A DNA stretch of 46,911 nt from Lysinibacillus halotolerans (GTDB lineage: Bacteria > Bacillota > Bacilli > Bacillales_A > Planococcaceae), in the NCBI RefSeq assembly GCF_003711845.1, contig NZ_RHLQ01000028.1, positions 1 to 46,911 of the forward strand. Reading direction: 5' to 3'. The first letter of the stretch is position 1. Each line of letters starts with the position of its first letter. Below the pieces are notes generated by a model that was given only the letters and a program-made list of their open reading frames with translations, made no database searches and was not told the origin of the DNA. This document shows positions 1 through 8,999 of the stretch, in pieces. The position numbers and the translations under genes are program-made.

Positions 1-997
1 CAATTTTTTGAGAAGAACCTACACCAAGGAAGTAATCAGCTGCAACTCCCGCTGCCATTTTACCAACCGGCATTGCAACAGATTCTATAATTGTTGCCGG
101 AATTGGTAATACCCCATAAACGTAATTTCCATCTGCTGTTAAAACTGTTGTAGCAGGGAATAGTTTTTCCCAATAATCTGCAGGGTTAACAACTAAAATA
201 ACATTACTCACTTTTCTTTTACCGTTTTTAGTAAGAGGGTACATCACATTTTTGCCAAGTGACTTTGGTGTTAAATCTGATAATGCTGTTGCTGTTTTAT
301 CAGGATATACACCATCTACTACCGCTCCATTTAAATCTTTAATCATTCCAATCGGTTCATCTTTACCAGTGCCCGAAACAACGGCTGTTTCTAAAGCGAT
401 GTTGCAAGCTTCTACTAATACCGCTCGAACATATTTATCTAACCATTCTGGCCCTAAGTTCAGCATTGATTTAGCGACTGGTAAATAAGCTGATAATTTA
501 TATAGATTTGTATTAACAACATTAAATCCGTTATCAAGTTTTTGCTTGATTGCGTCTGTTAATTTACCCCAAAATGCTGGGTTTACATCACCATTTTTAG
601 TAATCCATTTTGTGACACCTGTTGTATTTACAAACGTAATTGCTTGTAATAAAGCGTGTGATTGCTCTAATTCATCAAATACTCGGTTAATTACCGTCGC
701 AGGTACAAGCTCTTCAACTCCGCCAAAACCTTCATTGTTAATAACAGCATTGTAATACTTTTGTTCTGCAGAAGTTAATGGACGAATACCGCGCTCAGCT
801 AAGATACGAGAATCGCTCATTTCATTTGTAACTAATGACTGTGCTTCTTGTAATATTTGGTTTTGAATGCCACCTGCAAGAGCCACAAGAGCATTTGCAA
901 ATTTTTCTGTGTCCCCCTCTTGTAATGCTGCAACGATATTAGACTTCATTTCATTTTGTGCTTGAATATTTTGATCTGGGTTTAAAATTCCTGGCAT
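1..997 (-). CDS. HK97-type phage major capsid protein (3' end beyond window)
   Basis: This frame stays open from an ATG at 995-997 to the left edge, giving about 332 residues without a stop. The translation begins MPGILNPDQNIQAQNEMKSN and has a helical N-terminal arm, then the VPATVINRVFDEL and AFWGKL..AYLPVAKSMLNLGPEWLDKYV type segments of HK97-fold capsid proteins, including a GTGKDEPIGMI loop. A GGAGGG ribosome site lies about 8 bases upstream. It follows the portal and protease genes in the usual head-gene order, so it should form the procapsid shell. I see no separate scaffold gene; the N-terminal 100 residues may be the delta domain removed by the upstream protease, which is inference. 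The C-terminus and everything downstream (head-tail connector, tail) are not in the window. Confidence 0.85.
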   Translation of the reverse strand, partial: MPGILNPDQNIQAQNEMKSNIVAALQEGDTEKFANALVALAGGIQNQILQEAQSLVTNEMSDSRILAERGIRPLTSAEQKYYNAVINNEGFGGVEELVPATVINRVFDELEQSHALLQAITFVNTTGVTKWITKNGDVNPAFWGKLTDAIKQKLDNGFNVVNTNLYKLSAYLPVAKSMLNLGPEWLDKYVRAVLVEACNIALETAVVSGTGKDEPIGMIKDLNGAVVDGVYPDKTATALSDLTPKSLGKNVMYPLTKNGKRKVSNVILVVNPADYWEKLFPATTVLTADGNYVYGVLPIPATIIESVAMPVGKMAAGVAADYFLGVGSSQKI

Positions 998-1033
998 ATT
1001 ATTTGCCCTCCTATTTTTTTAAAATAAAAAACG

Positions 1034-1771
1034 CTACTCGTTTGAGTTGCGCTTGAATTTATTAAGAATATTTTGTTTTTCATTTTGCTCTGGTTTTTTA
1101 TTTCGGAATTTTGCAAGAATGCTATTTTTTACTTCTAACGGATCTAGTTCTTCTTCTTCCTCTTCTTCTGACTGAGTTGTATTTCCAACACTATCTGCAA
1201 AACCTACTTCTACGGCTTCTTCATCTGTAAACCAAGTTTCAGCAACGATGAGTTTTTCTATATCTTCTTTTTCACCTTTGAATCTAGTCATATAAATATT
1301 GGCAATGGATTTATCAATACCTTCTAATGCATTCAATGTTTTTTGAATATCGGTTTTGGTACCCCAAACCCATGTTGATGCCTCATGAATCATGATCATA
1401 GAACCCGTATTCATAATCACTTCATCACCAGACATGGCTATTAAAGAAGCTGCAGAGGCTGCAACACCATCTATATGGATAATAACTTTTGCATCATGGT
1501 TTTTTAAAAGGTTATAAATAGCAATACCATCAAATACATCTCCACCAAGAGAATTAATGTGTACATGAATTTCATCGGCATCAATGTTTTTTAAGGCATT
1601 TTCAACATCATTTGCTGATGTTGAATTATCATCCCACCAACTTTCGCCTATGTCACCATAAATAATTAGTTTCGCAACATTCTCAGAAGCTGTTGCTTCA
1701 AACTGATTTGTTATATGTTTTTGTCCGTACGTATTGCTGTACGGATTGTTTTTAAAACGACGTTTCGTCAA
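1034..1771 (-). CDS. ClpP-type phage prohead protease
   Basis: This is a 245-residue S14-family (ClpP-like) serine protease used by many HK97-like phages to mature the prohead. The central part reads HINSLGGDVFDGIAIYN, followed by GVAASAASLIAMSGD, where the Ser flanked by small residues is the nucleophile, and MIMIHEAS with the catalytic His. The acidic C-terminal tail has a run of Glu residues and probably is not part of the fold. The start is a TTG that overlaps the portal stop as TTGA, with a GGGGGTGAG ribosome site just upstream, so it is translationally coupled to the portal. It sits between portal and capsid, as expected for the protease that trims the capsid delta domain. Confidence 0.85.
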   Translation of the reverse strand: MTKRRFKNNPYSNTYGQKHITNQFEATASENVAKLIIYGDIGESWWDDNSTSANDVENALKNIDADEIHVHINSLGGDVFDGIAIYNLLKNHDAKVIIHIDGVAASAASLIAMSGDEVIMNTGSMIMIHEASTWVWGTKTDIQKTLNALEGIDKSIANIYMTRFKGEKEDIEKLIVAETWFTDEEAVEVGFADSVGNTTQSEEEEEEELDPLEVKNSILAKFRNKKPEQNEKQNILNKFKRNSNE

Positions 1772-2925
1772 TTTTTCTCACCCCCTTCTGGTGCAGATGC
1801 ATCTGCATAGTTCTTAGTGACATATCGTTTATCTGCCCATTCTTCATTAATTCTTTCGCCGCCAATGCGTTCAATAATATCATTTATTGATATTGCTCCA
1901 ATGGCGAATAATTTATCGAGACCTGCAGCTTGTTCTGATAAATCAGTGACTTTAATATTCGTAGCATCTATTTTTATATAGTTGCCGTTTAGATAATCTT
2001 CTGGTTTGTACCATTTTTTATTGACTTCTGCTGAAATCAAATCGATAAGTGGTAGTAATCCGAACATTAATAAATAATTAACTAGCTCCTTTACGTTCAC
2101 AACGTCACCTTTCACTAGTCCCCGTGGCACATGTAATGCTGATGAAACAAAATCAAATATATCATCTACTAAATTACGAACATCCCGACTATCATTTTTA
2201 TTTGCCCCACTTTTTCCGTTACCACTTAAGTCTTCTAAGACATAACCATCTTGTAACTGAAAAATAGCTCCGGCATTATTGGCTTCCAACCAAGGTTTAA
2301 ATTGAGCTGTAAGCATCTCGTTAATTTGTTCTTGTCGTTTGTCATTTTGTGGTCTAAAGAAATCCCCTTTTAATACTAGTCGTTTAGCATTAGAACGCTT
2401 ATAAATATCTCTAGCAGAAGAAATAAGAGAACCATAGTCCGAATACAGTGTGTTTATAACATTCATCACGTTTTCGTTATTTAGTTTGAAATAGAAAACT
2501 TGGCTTTCTTTAAATGTTTTAGTTAAACTTAAATCTCCTATTGTCACACCAGAGTAGGTATTTTCTTTAAATGCATATTCTTCTTTGTCGAAACTATCAG
2601 CAACATACCACATTTCATTTTGTGGAATCACTAACACTTCATTGTCGTAATAGAGTTTGTATATAACCTTTTTCCAAAATTCAACTGCATTTTCATTTTG
2701 GTTAGGGGCTATATTCATTAGGTAATAATTAATTTTTTTCACCGATTTGTTTTCTTCCATTGTTTTAAATTCACATCTTGCAAATGCATCAGCAATTAAA
2801 TTTACACATGCATCTATTGCTAAGCGTTTATATGAGTCTGCTACTGTAAGTTGTACAACGATGTTCATTAAATCTTTATTTGACGAAAATGGATTCCAAT
2901 TTCTTAGCCAACCAAACATTGACAT
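1768..2925 (-). CDS. Phage portal protein (HK97 family)
   Basis: A 385-residue portal protein, the dodecameric ring at the capsid vertex through which DNA is packaged. It is recognised from its place between the large terminase and the prohead protease and from family features: an N-terminal MSMFGWLRNW start, a helical DACVNLIADAFARCEF segment, and a C-terminal region with FVSSALHVPRGLVKGD followed by the LLPLIDLISAEVNKKW helix typical of portals. The ATG has a GGGGTGG site four bases upstream. The length fits HK97-type portals (about 380-420). Transcription runs leftward with TerL, protease and capsid in one packed operon. Confidence 0.85.
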   Translation of the reverse strand: MSMFGWLRNWNPFSSNKDLMNIVVQLTVADSYKRLAIDACVNLIADAFARCEFKTMEENKSVKKINYYLMNIAPNQNENAVEFWKKVIYKLYYDNEVLVIPQNEMWYVADSFDKEEYAFKENTYSGVTIGDLSLTKTFKESQVFYFKLNNENVMNVINTLYSDYGSLISSARDIYKRSNAKRLVLKGDFFRPQNDKRQEQINEMLTAQFKPWLEANNAGAIFQLQDGYVLEDLSGNGKSGANKNDSRDVRNLVDDIFDFVSSALHVPRGLVKGDVVNVKELVNYLLMFGLLPLIDLISAEVNKKWYKPEDYLNGNYIKIDATNIKVTDLSEQAAGLDKLFAIGAISINDIIERIGGERINEEWADKRYVTKNYADASAPEGGEKN

Positions 2926-2939
2926 GGTACCACCCCTTT

Positions 2940-4613
2940 CTAAATAACAATTGGTTTGAACTCTGCTAAAGATTCATAGTCAATGTCTCCATAATCCTCT
3001 AATTCAGAGTCAAAATTCAGTGCATGTAAAAAAGCGAAAAAACCATCCGTTTTTCGCTTTTCAGGATCTATTTTTTTGTATTCTTTGTTTTGATTATCAA
3101 GGTAATCTACATAAACATTTCCGACATACCATCTCATTAAAGGATCATCGCCAAAAACTAATGTTTGATTAATAAACATATCATCAACTAATGGTGATAA
3201 TTTAGCGTGTGTAAATTTCCCTGTACGACAGACCTCTACTTCAAAGCCTGCCTCTTTTAGTGCGGGACCTAATATTGTGGCTCTATAAGTATCTAAAGAG
3301 ATTTTCTTTATATAAAACGTTTCTGCTTGTTTAACAAACCAAGCAACTATTTTTTCTGGTGGAATCGACTTACCATAAACTATTTCTGCAAGTCCTTTAT
3401 CCAGAGCAATCTGTACAATATCCTTATTGATGTCTTGTAATTCTAATGCTTTTTGGTGAATAAACGTATGGTGTAACCAATAACGTTTCCCATTGTATTT
3501 AGCTAATAATCCAACTGAGCAGAAATCTCGAACATCTGCAAAGTCTACTCCACCGATAGTATCAAGACCTTCTAATTTGTTATATGGGATAGGTTGATTT
3601 GTTGCAAGTCTATCTTCATATGAAGCGACTTCAAAACGTGTATCTTCCATCGGACAATTCATTCGTTTTGTCATAAAAACAATTCGAAGAGCAGCATTTC
3701 GTTGCATCTTGTTATATTCTTTAATCATTTTTCTTTTCAATTCATTATTGAACGGAAGAGACGGATTTGCTTTTGGCCACATTTCCATATCATCAACTTC
3801 TGATGGATCATCTAATTTACAGATAAACGGGAAAACAGATGATTGCTCGATACCAATCTCTCCATTTAAAATCATTCGGGATTCCTCTTTTAAATCATCC
3901 AATGGTCCACCTCTAACCGTTCCATCTGTTGATATATGAAACTCTCGATAGTCTTTGATTTTACCTCCACCAGTTGTAAATACATTAATAGTTTTGTAAT
4001 CTTCATATTCGTGCTCTTCATCAAAAATAACACAACCCGAACGCTTACCGTCTTTTGTCCTCGCATTAGAAGTATTAAATCTTAAACTACTATTCGTAGC
4101 ATTATTTCGTATGTTTACCTTTGAACGATAAAATGCCTTTTTTAAACGGTCTTTATTTTTTCCATCTTCTAATACTTCGTAAACATCATCGAACGATCTC
4201 TTAGCTTGATCTTCACTCGTTGCAACAATATCAATATCATAATTTTTGATTCCATGTTGTTTTGTTAACATAAAAAAACCATCATACGATATAAAACCAT
4301 TCTTTCCAGCGCCACGCCCCATATATAAAAAGTACGTATCAAAAACTAACGCATTCGATTGTTTCCACCGTAGACCAAATACAAAAACATTAATAAATTT
4401 TTGCCAATCGAATAATTTAAAGGGAAAATACTTTTCTGGAATCTCAACGCTGTTCTTCACCATTTCATCATCAATATAAACATCATCTCGATTTAATATA
4501 TTTCTTAAATAATCGATTAATTGAAATTGCTCTTTGCATGCAGCTACTTTGCCAGATTCAATTAGATTAAAATATGTTTCTATATATTCATGCGAATTAT
4601 ACGTCGTCACCAT
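2940..4613 (-). CDS. Phage terminase large subunit (TerL)
   Basis: The packaging motor ATPase and nuclease of the phage, about 557 residues. The N-terminal ATPase half has FLYMGRGAGKNGF as a Walker A-like loop and CVIFDEEHEY as Walker B with catalytic Glu. The C-terminal RNase H-like nuclease half begins at GGVDFADVRDF, whose first Asp is the expected metal ligand. Several in-frame GTG and ATG codons cluster at 4608-4622; the ATG at 4613 is best spaced from an AGGTGG site, but 4622 is possible. The gene overlaps the end of terS, which couples the two subunits. An HNH gene lies upstream of terS, which is the arrangement of cos-type (cohesive end) phages. Confidence 0.9.
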   Translation of the reverse strand: MVTTYNSHEYIETYFNLIESGKVAACKEQFQLIDYLRNILNRDDVYIDDEMVKNSVEIPEKYFPFKLFDWQKFINVFVFGLRWKQSNALVFDTYFLYMGRGAGKNGFISYDGFFMLTKQHGIKNYDIDIVATSEDQAKRSFDDVYEVLEDGKNKDRLKKAFYRSKVNIRNNATNSSLRFNTSNARTKDGKRSGCVIFDEEHEYEDYKTINVFTTGGGKIKDYREFHISTDGTVRGGPLDDLKEESRMILNGEIGIEQSSVFPFICKLDDPSEVDDMEMWPKANPSLPFNNELKRKMIKEYNKMQRNAALRIVFMTKRMNCPMEDTRFEVASYEDRLATNQPIPYNKLEGLDTIGGVDFADVRDFCSVGLLAKYNGKRYWLHHTFIHQKALELQDINKDIVQIALDKGLAEIVYGKSIPPEKIVAWFVKQAETFYIKKISLDTYRATILGPALKEAGFEVEVCRTGKFTHAKLSPLVDDMFINQTLVFGDDPLMRWYVGNVYVDYLDNQNKEYKKIDPEKRKTDGFFAFLHALNFDSELEDYGDIDYESLAEFKPIVI

Positions 4614-5139
4614 CATCACCACCTGGCTTTTCTACTTTAGAAGCATCTAAGCCCAGCTCACTAAGAAGTTTTAGCATTTGTGCATTAGTTTTGTTCAACT
4701 CAGTCACACTATCATTCTTCTTTTTATTAACACTACGACCGTTTGCCACTAAAACCGTTACTCCACGTTCTTCAATGTCAGCGATTAATTTATTTTTTAC
4801 ATCCCATAAAGACATATAATCATTAATTAAATCGCTATAGTGAGCCTGTATTACTCCTTTTTCTTCCAGTTGTTTCCGTAAACTAGCTTCAATATTTTTA
4901 CGGGTGCGTTTGTATTTTTCGTTTTTCACTGTTTTTGTGTGCAATTCATTACTATTCTGTTCTTCATTATCATCATTTTCAGTAATTTTTTTGGCCCAAT
5001 CATACCGTCGATGCCAACTTTTCACTGTATTAATAGATACATCGTATTTTTCCGCAATTTCCTTGTATTTCAAACCTTTTTTATAATCAATTAATGCTAA
5101 TTCATGATTCTTTTTTTCCATCTCTCCACCACCTTGCAC
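4597..5139 (-). CDS. Phage terminase small subunit (TerS)
   Basis: A 180-residue DNA-recognition subunit of the terminase. Residues about 12-40 form a helix-turn-helix (KEIAEKYDVSINTVKSWHRR), followed by a charged linker rich in Asn and Glu and a helical oligomerisation region. This matches small terminases of the XtmA type found in Bacillota phages. The C-terminal coding end overlaps the terL start. It would bind the cos region and load TerL onto concatemeric DNA. The stretch immediately upstream (5140-5283) is G-rich and non-coding and is my candidate for the cos site. Confidence 0.8.
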   Translation of the reverse strand: MQGGGEMEKKNHELALIDYKKGLKYKEIAEKYDVSINTVKSWHRRYDWAKKITENDDNEEQNSNELHTKTVKNEKYKRTRKNIEASLRKQLEEKGVIQAHYSDLINDYMSLWDVKNKLIADIEERGVTVLVANGRSVNKKKNDSVTELNKTNAQMLKLLSELGLDASKVEKPGGDDGDDV

Positions 5140-5283
5140 CCCTAACTACTAGTTGCAACTTGTATGCAAATCGAACTCACGTGAGGAAATGAAAAAATAT
5201 TTTTTCCCATCGCCCCCCTCCGTTGAATTGTCCCCCGAAAAAAAGCCGAATTTTTTTAAGGGGGGTATAAAATTGTTTTTGGT
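5140..5283. other. Candidate phage cos region between HNH and terS
   Basis: A 144-base non-coding stretch between the HNH gene and terS. Read on the minus strand it carries several runs of five or six G (near 5212-5218, 5230-5236 and 5260-5266) and A/T-tract palindromes such as AAAAAATATTTTTT around 5195. In HK97-like phages with an HNH protein next to the terminase, the cohesive-end site is typically close to the terminase genes. The placement is inferred from that arrangement; no cut position can be read from the sequence. Confidence 0.35.
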
Positions 5284-5613
5284 TTACCATTTTTCTTCGT
5301 TAACAAATCTTTTTCCTTGTTGGCCCATGATTGTCCCATAACGATCATGCATCTTGTTATGACAAGAGTTACATAAGCTTTCTAGATTACTAAGAGTTAA
5401 GGCAAGTATCGGAACCACTTTAACTTCTTTTAAGTGATGAACGCACTGTGCTCTACGATACCTACCTTTACGTTTACATTCTTGGCATTCATAATTGTCA
5501 CGCTCAAGCGCTTGAAGTCTAAGCCTCATCCATTCACGAGACTTATAAAACTTCATGAGATTACCCTCATGAATGTATCTCATAAGCTCTTTAAAACGTT
5601 TCTGACTAATCAT
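5284..5613 (-). CDS. Phage HNH endonuclease
   Basis: A 109-residue HNH nuclease. Two zinc-binding pairs are visible, CQECKRKGRY and LCNSCHNKMHDR, flanking the VHHLKEV core that supplies the catalytic His, and the N-terminal segment FYKSREWMRLR is common in phage HNH proteins. In cos phages this protein works with TerS and TerL in cutting the packaging site; that role is known for relatives and inferred here from position immediately upstream of the terminase genes. The ATG at 5613 has an AAAGGAG site seven bases upstream. It is transcribed leftward and starts a new unit after the terminator at 5845-5879. Confidence 0.85.
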   Translation of the reverse strand: MISQKRFKELMRYIHEGNLMKFYKSREWMRLRLQALERDNYECQECKRKGRYRRAQCVHHLKEVKVVPILALTLSNLESLCNSCHNKMHDRYGTIMGQQGKRFVNEEKW

Positions 5614-5689
5614 TTATAACGCTCCTTTTCATAGTTCAAAACGTTTTTCCCTTTCACTTATAAGTGGCATTCGTCAACCTCTGCACCCT

Positions 5690-5835
5690 ATAACACAACA
5701 TATCTATAATTCTGTTGCATTTTAAAATTAGAGTTGCATCCTTGAAATAACTGTATTTTTATTTTTTTATTGTTAAAAACGCACAATTTAGTTATTGTGT
5801 TGTATTTTAGGATTCAAGGTGCAATTTCATTTTTA
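5690..5835. repeat. Long imperfect inverted repeat upstream of HNH gene
   Basis: Two arms of about 30 bases face each other across an AT-rich centre. The left arm holds TTTTAAAATTAGAGTTGCAT then CCTTGAAATAACT; the right arm has AGTTATT, then TTCAAGG, TGCAATT and TTTTTAAAATA. The arms match with several mismatches and a one-sided insertion. No ORF covers it. It could fold into a long hairpin in the leader of the HNH transcript, or mark the border of the inserted apeA-like gene. I read the pairing by eye, so the exact extent is approximate. Confidence 0.4.
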
Positions 5836-5844
5836 AAATAAAAA

Positions 5845-5879
5845 AAGAGCTGTTTGAAAAATAATCAAAACTAGCTCTT
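5845..5879 (-). terminator. Terminator of the apeA-like gene
   Basis: Read on the minus strand, AAGAGCT pairs with AGCTCTT, with a further short stem (GTTTTGA with TCAAAC) inside, followed directly by a T-run of seven and TATTTT. It lies 16 bases beyond the stop of the 473-aa gene and would isolate it from the HNH-terminase operon. Confidence 0.7.
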
Positions 5880-5894
5880 ATATATATATTTTAT

Positions 5895-7316
5895 TTAATT
5901 ACTTTTGGTAGATTCAATAATTGCAATTCGTGTAGATAATTTTTCTGATTTTCTCCAACTTAGGTCGAGAACAATATCTTCATCTATCTCTAGTTCCATT
6001 AATAGATAATATTCTATCATTAATTTTAATAATAATATTAATTGGTATAATTCTTCACCTTTAAGTGATTTTCTCTTTAGTCTTTCATCAAAATGAGTAT
6101 TATAGTTTCTTGTATTCTTAATATCTCTAATAATTTTAACTTTATCTTTTTTACCTAATCTAAATAAATGATGATACTTTATTTCGTGAGCTTCAGTTTT
6201 ACCTTTAGGTGTTAATAATTCTTCAAGTCTTTCGTGTAGACTTGGTTCGTTTGAAAAATTCAATTTCTCTTTTATCCAATTTTGATATTGTTCTGGTGCA
6301 TTTGTTATAATACTTTGTATTTTTCTTTCATGTTCTTCCTTTGGCAACACATGATTTTTCCTAGTTAATCTATGATATGCCTCAAGAGCTTGTACTAAGT
6401 TAAGAAAATGACGTTCAAGTGAAGTTCGATGATAATTTATTGACAAATATAAATCTATTACTGGCCTTAACTTTTCATTTTTTTCAAACCAGTTTTTCAT
6501 ACATAAATTGAAATCCTTTTTTATATTATCTAAGCTTATGTATACGTGATAATTCTGTAATTCTTCAATATTTTTATTATCTCCAAATTCTATTGCATTA
6601 CCATAAATTTTAATAGGGATTTGCAATTCGTCAGGATTAGTATAATGAGGTTTAGCAGTGATATAATCAATATACGTTCTTAAATTAGTGCATAGAGAAA
6701 TAAAATCTCTAATTTGATATATAATACTATGTATTCTTTCCAAATGCGTTGGTTTGGTAAATTTAAGTTCTAATCGAACATAGGTTTTAATACTTACTGA
6801 ACTTGTAGAATAACTATAATCCCCTGCGTAAGTATAAATACTAATTTTAAATTCAAATTCTTCATTTTTATGAAGGATTTCATCAGACTTATTAGTAGTT
6901 ATTGAATATCTCGTATAATCATCGTGTGATTTTACCTCTACATTGTTTTGAAATGCCCACCTTTCTAAATTAGTAACGCTAAAATAAACTTCACTTATTA
7001 AAACTTCTTGTTCTGAATTGAAAATCGCATCTTCTAAAATATAATCGCAGTGAACCTTATATATATACTTAGTTTCATAATCATGTACTATTGAGGAATT
7101 CGTAGAACCTTCAATTTGACATTTATATAAAGTAAACGCCTTTCCCTGATAAGTTTTTCCATAGACAACATCAGCTTTATATGGAAGTGGCAATTCTTCA
7201 TCACTATATAATTCTAAAACTCCTGATTCTTCAGTTAGGTTTAATATCCCATTCAAATTAATATCTAAACCACCAATAAACCACTTTCCAAATTGTAGAT
7301 TGTTTTTACTGTTCAT
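5895..7316 (-). CDS. ApeA-like HEPN-domain anti-phage protein
   Basis: A 473-residue protein with the look of the single-gene ApeA defence family: a long beta-rich N-terminal domain (about 1-220, opening with a KWFIGGLDINLNGILNL strand pattern) and a helical C-terminal domain. Near residues 403-408 it has RNYNTH, which fits the R-X4-6-H signature of HEPN ribonucleases, preceded by IKNT and followed by two long helices. Relatives are thought to act as RNases that stop growth when infection is sensed. The gene has its own ribosome site (AAGGAAGG, five bases from the ATG) and lies between two leftward terminators (7370-7393 and 5845-5879), so it is an independent unit inside the late gene block, a phage moron. 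It is very AT-rich. The family call rests on domain layout and motif, not a database match. Confidence 0.7.
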   Translation of the reverse strand: MNSKNNLQFGKWFIGGLDINLNGILNLTEESGVLELYSDEELPLPYKADVVYGKTYQGKAFTLYKCQIEGSTNSSIVHDYETKYIYKVHCDYILEDAIFNSEQEVLISEVYFSVTNLERWAFQNNVEVKSHDDYTRYSITTNKSDEILHKNEEFEFKISIYTYAGDYSYSTSSVSIKTYVRLELKFTKPTHLERIHSIIYQIRDFISLCTNLRTYIDYITAKPHYTNPDELQIPIKIYGNAIEFGDNKNIEELQNYHVYISLDNIKKDFNLCMKNWFEKNEKLRPVIDLYLSINYHRTSLERHFLNLVQALEAYHRLTRKNHVLPKEEHERKIQSIITNAPEQYQNWIKEKLNFSNEPSLHERLEELLTPKGKTEAHEIKYHHLFRLGKKDKVKIIRDIKNTRNYNTHFDERLKRKSLKGEELYQLILLLKLMIEYYLLMELEIDEDIVLDLSWRKSEKLSTRIAIIESTKSN

Positions 7317-7369
7317 AATATCCTTCCTTTATAAATTCTTCGATTAATTTACTTAATTCTATAAAAAAA

Positions 7370-7393
7370 GCGTTAATCCTTTTAGATTAACGC
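7370..7393 (-). terminator. Terminator after late-region recombinase
   Basis: On the minus strand GCGTTAATC pairs with GATTAACGC over a six-base loop and is followed by a run of seven T. It lies 26 bases past the stop of the small recombinase and separates it from the apeA-like gene. Confidence 0.8.
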
Positions 7394-7418
7394 AATAACA
7401 ACTAAATAAATTTTTTAA

Positions 7419-7976
7419 CTATCGATATAACCCTGCAATCTTCTCATCCAAATCATCCTGACCTACACCAATATAAAATAATGTTGTCGTTTCTTTGTTA
7501 TGATTAAATATTTTCATGAGTGATGCAACTTCTTTATATTTTGAATAAAAGTTGTATCCAAAAGTTTTACGCATTGAATGAGTACCAATTGGCTCTGGAT
7601 ATCCAATAGCTATAGCAGCTTCTTGCAATATTCGATAAGCTCTTGTACGATCGATTGGTTTCTGTTTGCCAGATGATGTTGTTTTTTGACTTTTAAATAG
7701 ATAATCAGTATTTCTTAAATCTTTGATATAATCATCTAATATTTTTTTTAATGGACGTGGAATAATAAAACGCTTCTGTTTTCCAGTTTTCTTTTCAAAT
7801 AACATAATATGCGTCCCCAAAACATCCTTTTTCTTTAACAGTAAGATGTCTGATATACGTAAACCTGTATGGATTCCAACCATAAACATTACATAATCTC
7901 TCATGTTGTTTTCCTTGAAGTAATTTATAAATTCCTCTAACCAATCTGTTTCACGTATAGGCTCAACATATCTCAT
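7419..7976 (-). CDS. Small tyrosine recombinase of the phage late-control region
   Basis: A 185-residue tyrosine recombinase consisting mostly of the catalytic domain. The catalytic set is complete: R40 in HTGLRISD, H133 and R136 in THSMRK, H159 in FNHN and Y168 in LFYIG. There is no N-terminal arm-binding or core-binding domain as in the full integrase at 17633. I chose the ATG at 7976 because it overlaps the sigma-like gene stop as ATGA. Such short recombinases are common next to the terminase in Bacillota phages, where their role is unclear. It is probably not the lysogeny integrase; it may resolve multimers or affect late gene control, which is inference. Confidence 0.8.
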   Translation of the reverse strand: MRYVEPIRETDWLEEFINYFKENNMRDYVMFMVGIHTGLRISDILLLKKKDVLGTHIMLFEKKTGKQKRFIIPRPLKKILDDYIKDLRNTDYLFKSQKTTSSGKQKPIDRTRAYRILQEAAIAIGYPEPIGTHSMRKTFGYNFYSKYKEVASLMKIFNHNKETTTLFYIGVGQDDLDEKIAGLYR

Positions 7977-8518
7977 GACATTACCCACCCTTCGCCTTCA
8001 ATTTTCTTTTTACAAGCATCAATCGTTTTCCATACTCCTTGTTTTGTGATACCCAACATCTGCCCTATTTCCTCACAAGTAAATCCCTGTGAGTAGAGTT
8101 CTAATATCTCTCTTTGTCTCTTTGTTAGAGAGGCTACAATTTCTTTTGCGATTTGAGATTTATAAGTATCGTCCTCGATTTCATCTGATGATGGATTATC
8201 GTGACTATATTGATCGTAGCTTTTGAAATGTATTACATTTCTTTCACTTTTCATTTCTCTTTGATATACTGCTCTTCTTTCAATTCCTCTCATCAGTCCT
8301 GGTTGCCGACCTGTTGCTAACCATTCGATAGTAAAGTTAATAGTTCTTAAAGCAGCATTTAATATTCTTTCATCATGCTGCAGCATAAGTAAGTGTTCTT
8401 TCCCAGTGGGATTTAAATATCTTTGCTTTTTATAAAATCGTATTTGCTTTTGTACTTTCTTCAATTTATCCTCTGTGAAAATTAAACTAGCTTGATATTC
8501 TTTTAATAGATCGAGCAC
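7973..8518 (-). CDS. Sigma-70 region 4-like phage late regulator
   Basis: A 181-residue protein whose C-terminus is a sigma region 4 helix-turn-helix: LTKRQREILELYSQGFTCEEIG followed by GITKQGVWKTIDACKKKI. The N-terminal 100 residues are helical and charged with no region 2, so it is not a complete sigma factor. Proteins of this sort act as late-gene activators in Bacillota phages. The start is a GTG preceded by TAGGTG. It lies just before the packaging genes and is coupled to the small recombinase by a 4-base overlap, consistent with a switch from early to late transcription. Confidence 0.75.
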   Translation of the reverse strand: MLDLLKEYQASLIFTEDKLKKVQKQIRFYKKQRYLNPTGKEHLLMLQHDERILNAALRTINFTIEWLATGRQPGLMRGIERRAVYQREMKSERNVIHFKSYDQYSHDNPSSDEIEDDTYKSQIAKEIVASLTKRQREILELYSQGFTCEEIGQMLGITKQGVWKTIDACKKKIEGEGWVMS

Positions 8519-8541
8519 TTATACTGCACCTACCTAACTAA

Positions 8542-8727
8542 TTATTTTTTGCGAAATGAACCTTTTACAGGTTTAAAGGTATCTCTCCTAATACCCATTA
8601 ATTCCTCTAATTCTCTTTTACTTAATTGTTCTTTAGATTTTTGTATTTTGTTCTTTTGTCTTCTCTTCTTCATTGGTTTTTTAGCAAGTCCATTTTTAAT
8701 TAGCTGCTCTTGTAGTGTACGTGTCAT
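8542..8727 (-). CDS. Small basic phage protein, unknown function
   Basis: A 61-residue, strongly basic protein with Lys/Arg-rich blocks (KKPMKKRRQKNKIQKSK) and no hydrophobic segment. The ATG has an AGGGGAGAG site five bases upstream, and the gene ends 24 bases before the sigma-like gene, so it is probably co-transcribed with it. I do not recognise a family; nucleic-acid binding is possible from the charge alone. Confidence 0.55.
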   Translation of the reverse strand: MTRTLQEQLIKNGLAKKPMKKRRQKNKIQKSKEQLSKRELEELMGIRRDTFKPVKGSFRKK

Positions 8728-8756
8728 ATTTACTCTCCCCTATGCACAAAATAAAA

Positions 8757-8804
8757 AGGACATCAAATCATGAGAGTGCCCATACTCTCAAAATTCGATG
8801 TCCT
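8757..8804 (-). terminator. Leftward terminator between early and late-control genes
   Basis: A long hairpin: on the minus strand AGGACATC...GAGAGT pairs with ACTCTC...GATGTCCT, followed by TTTTTATTTT. It would end early transcription before the late-control genes, so passage into 8727 and beyond would need antitermination or a new promoter. Confidence 0.75.
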
Positions 8805-8821
8805 CGGTTGTTCCGATAGAC

Positions 8822-8983
8822 TTATAATTTTTCGCTACATTCGTGTACTGCTCTAGTTGGTTTATTTGATTCCCAACTAATTATTGTTTTGCCATAACCT
8901 GTTGTTGGTGCTTGCACCTTTTTCATTTGTCCATCTTTCACTAAGTAAATTCCGTCTTGCAATTCTTGTAGTTGTTTGCCCAT
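8822..8983 (-). CDS. Small phage protein, DUF3954-like
   Basis: A 53-residue ORF from an ATG at 8981-8983 to TAA. It reads MGKQLQELQDGIYLVKDGQM then KKVQAPTTGYGKTIISWES. The pattern of a short beta-hairpin (YLVKDGQ), a proline-glycine turn (PTTGYGK) and a final strand before a charged tail resembles the small DUF3954 proteins of Bacillus phages. A GGAGAG site lies upstream. Function is unknown. Confidence 0.6.
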   Translation of the reverse strand: MGKQLQELQDGIYLVKDGQMKKVQAPTTGYGKTIISWESNKPTRAVHECSEKL

Positions 8984-8999
8984 TCAACCACTCTCCTGC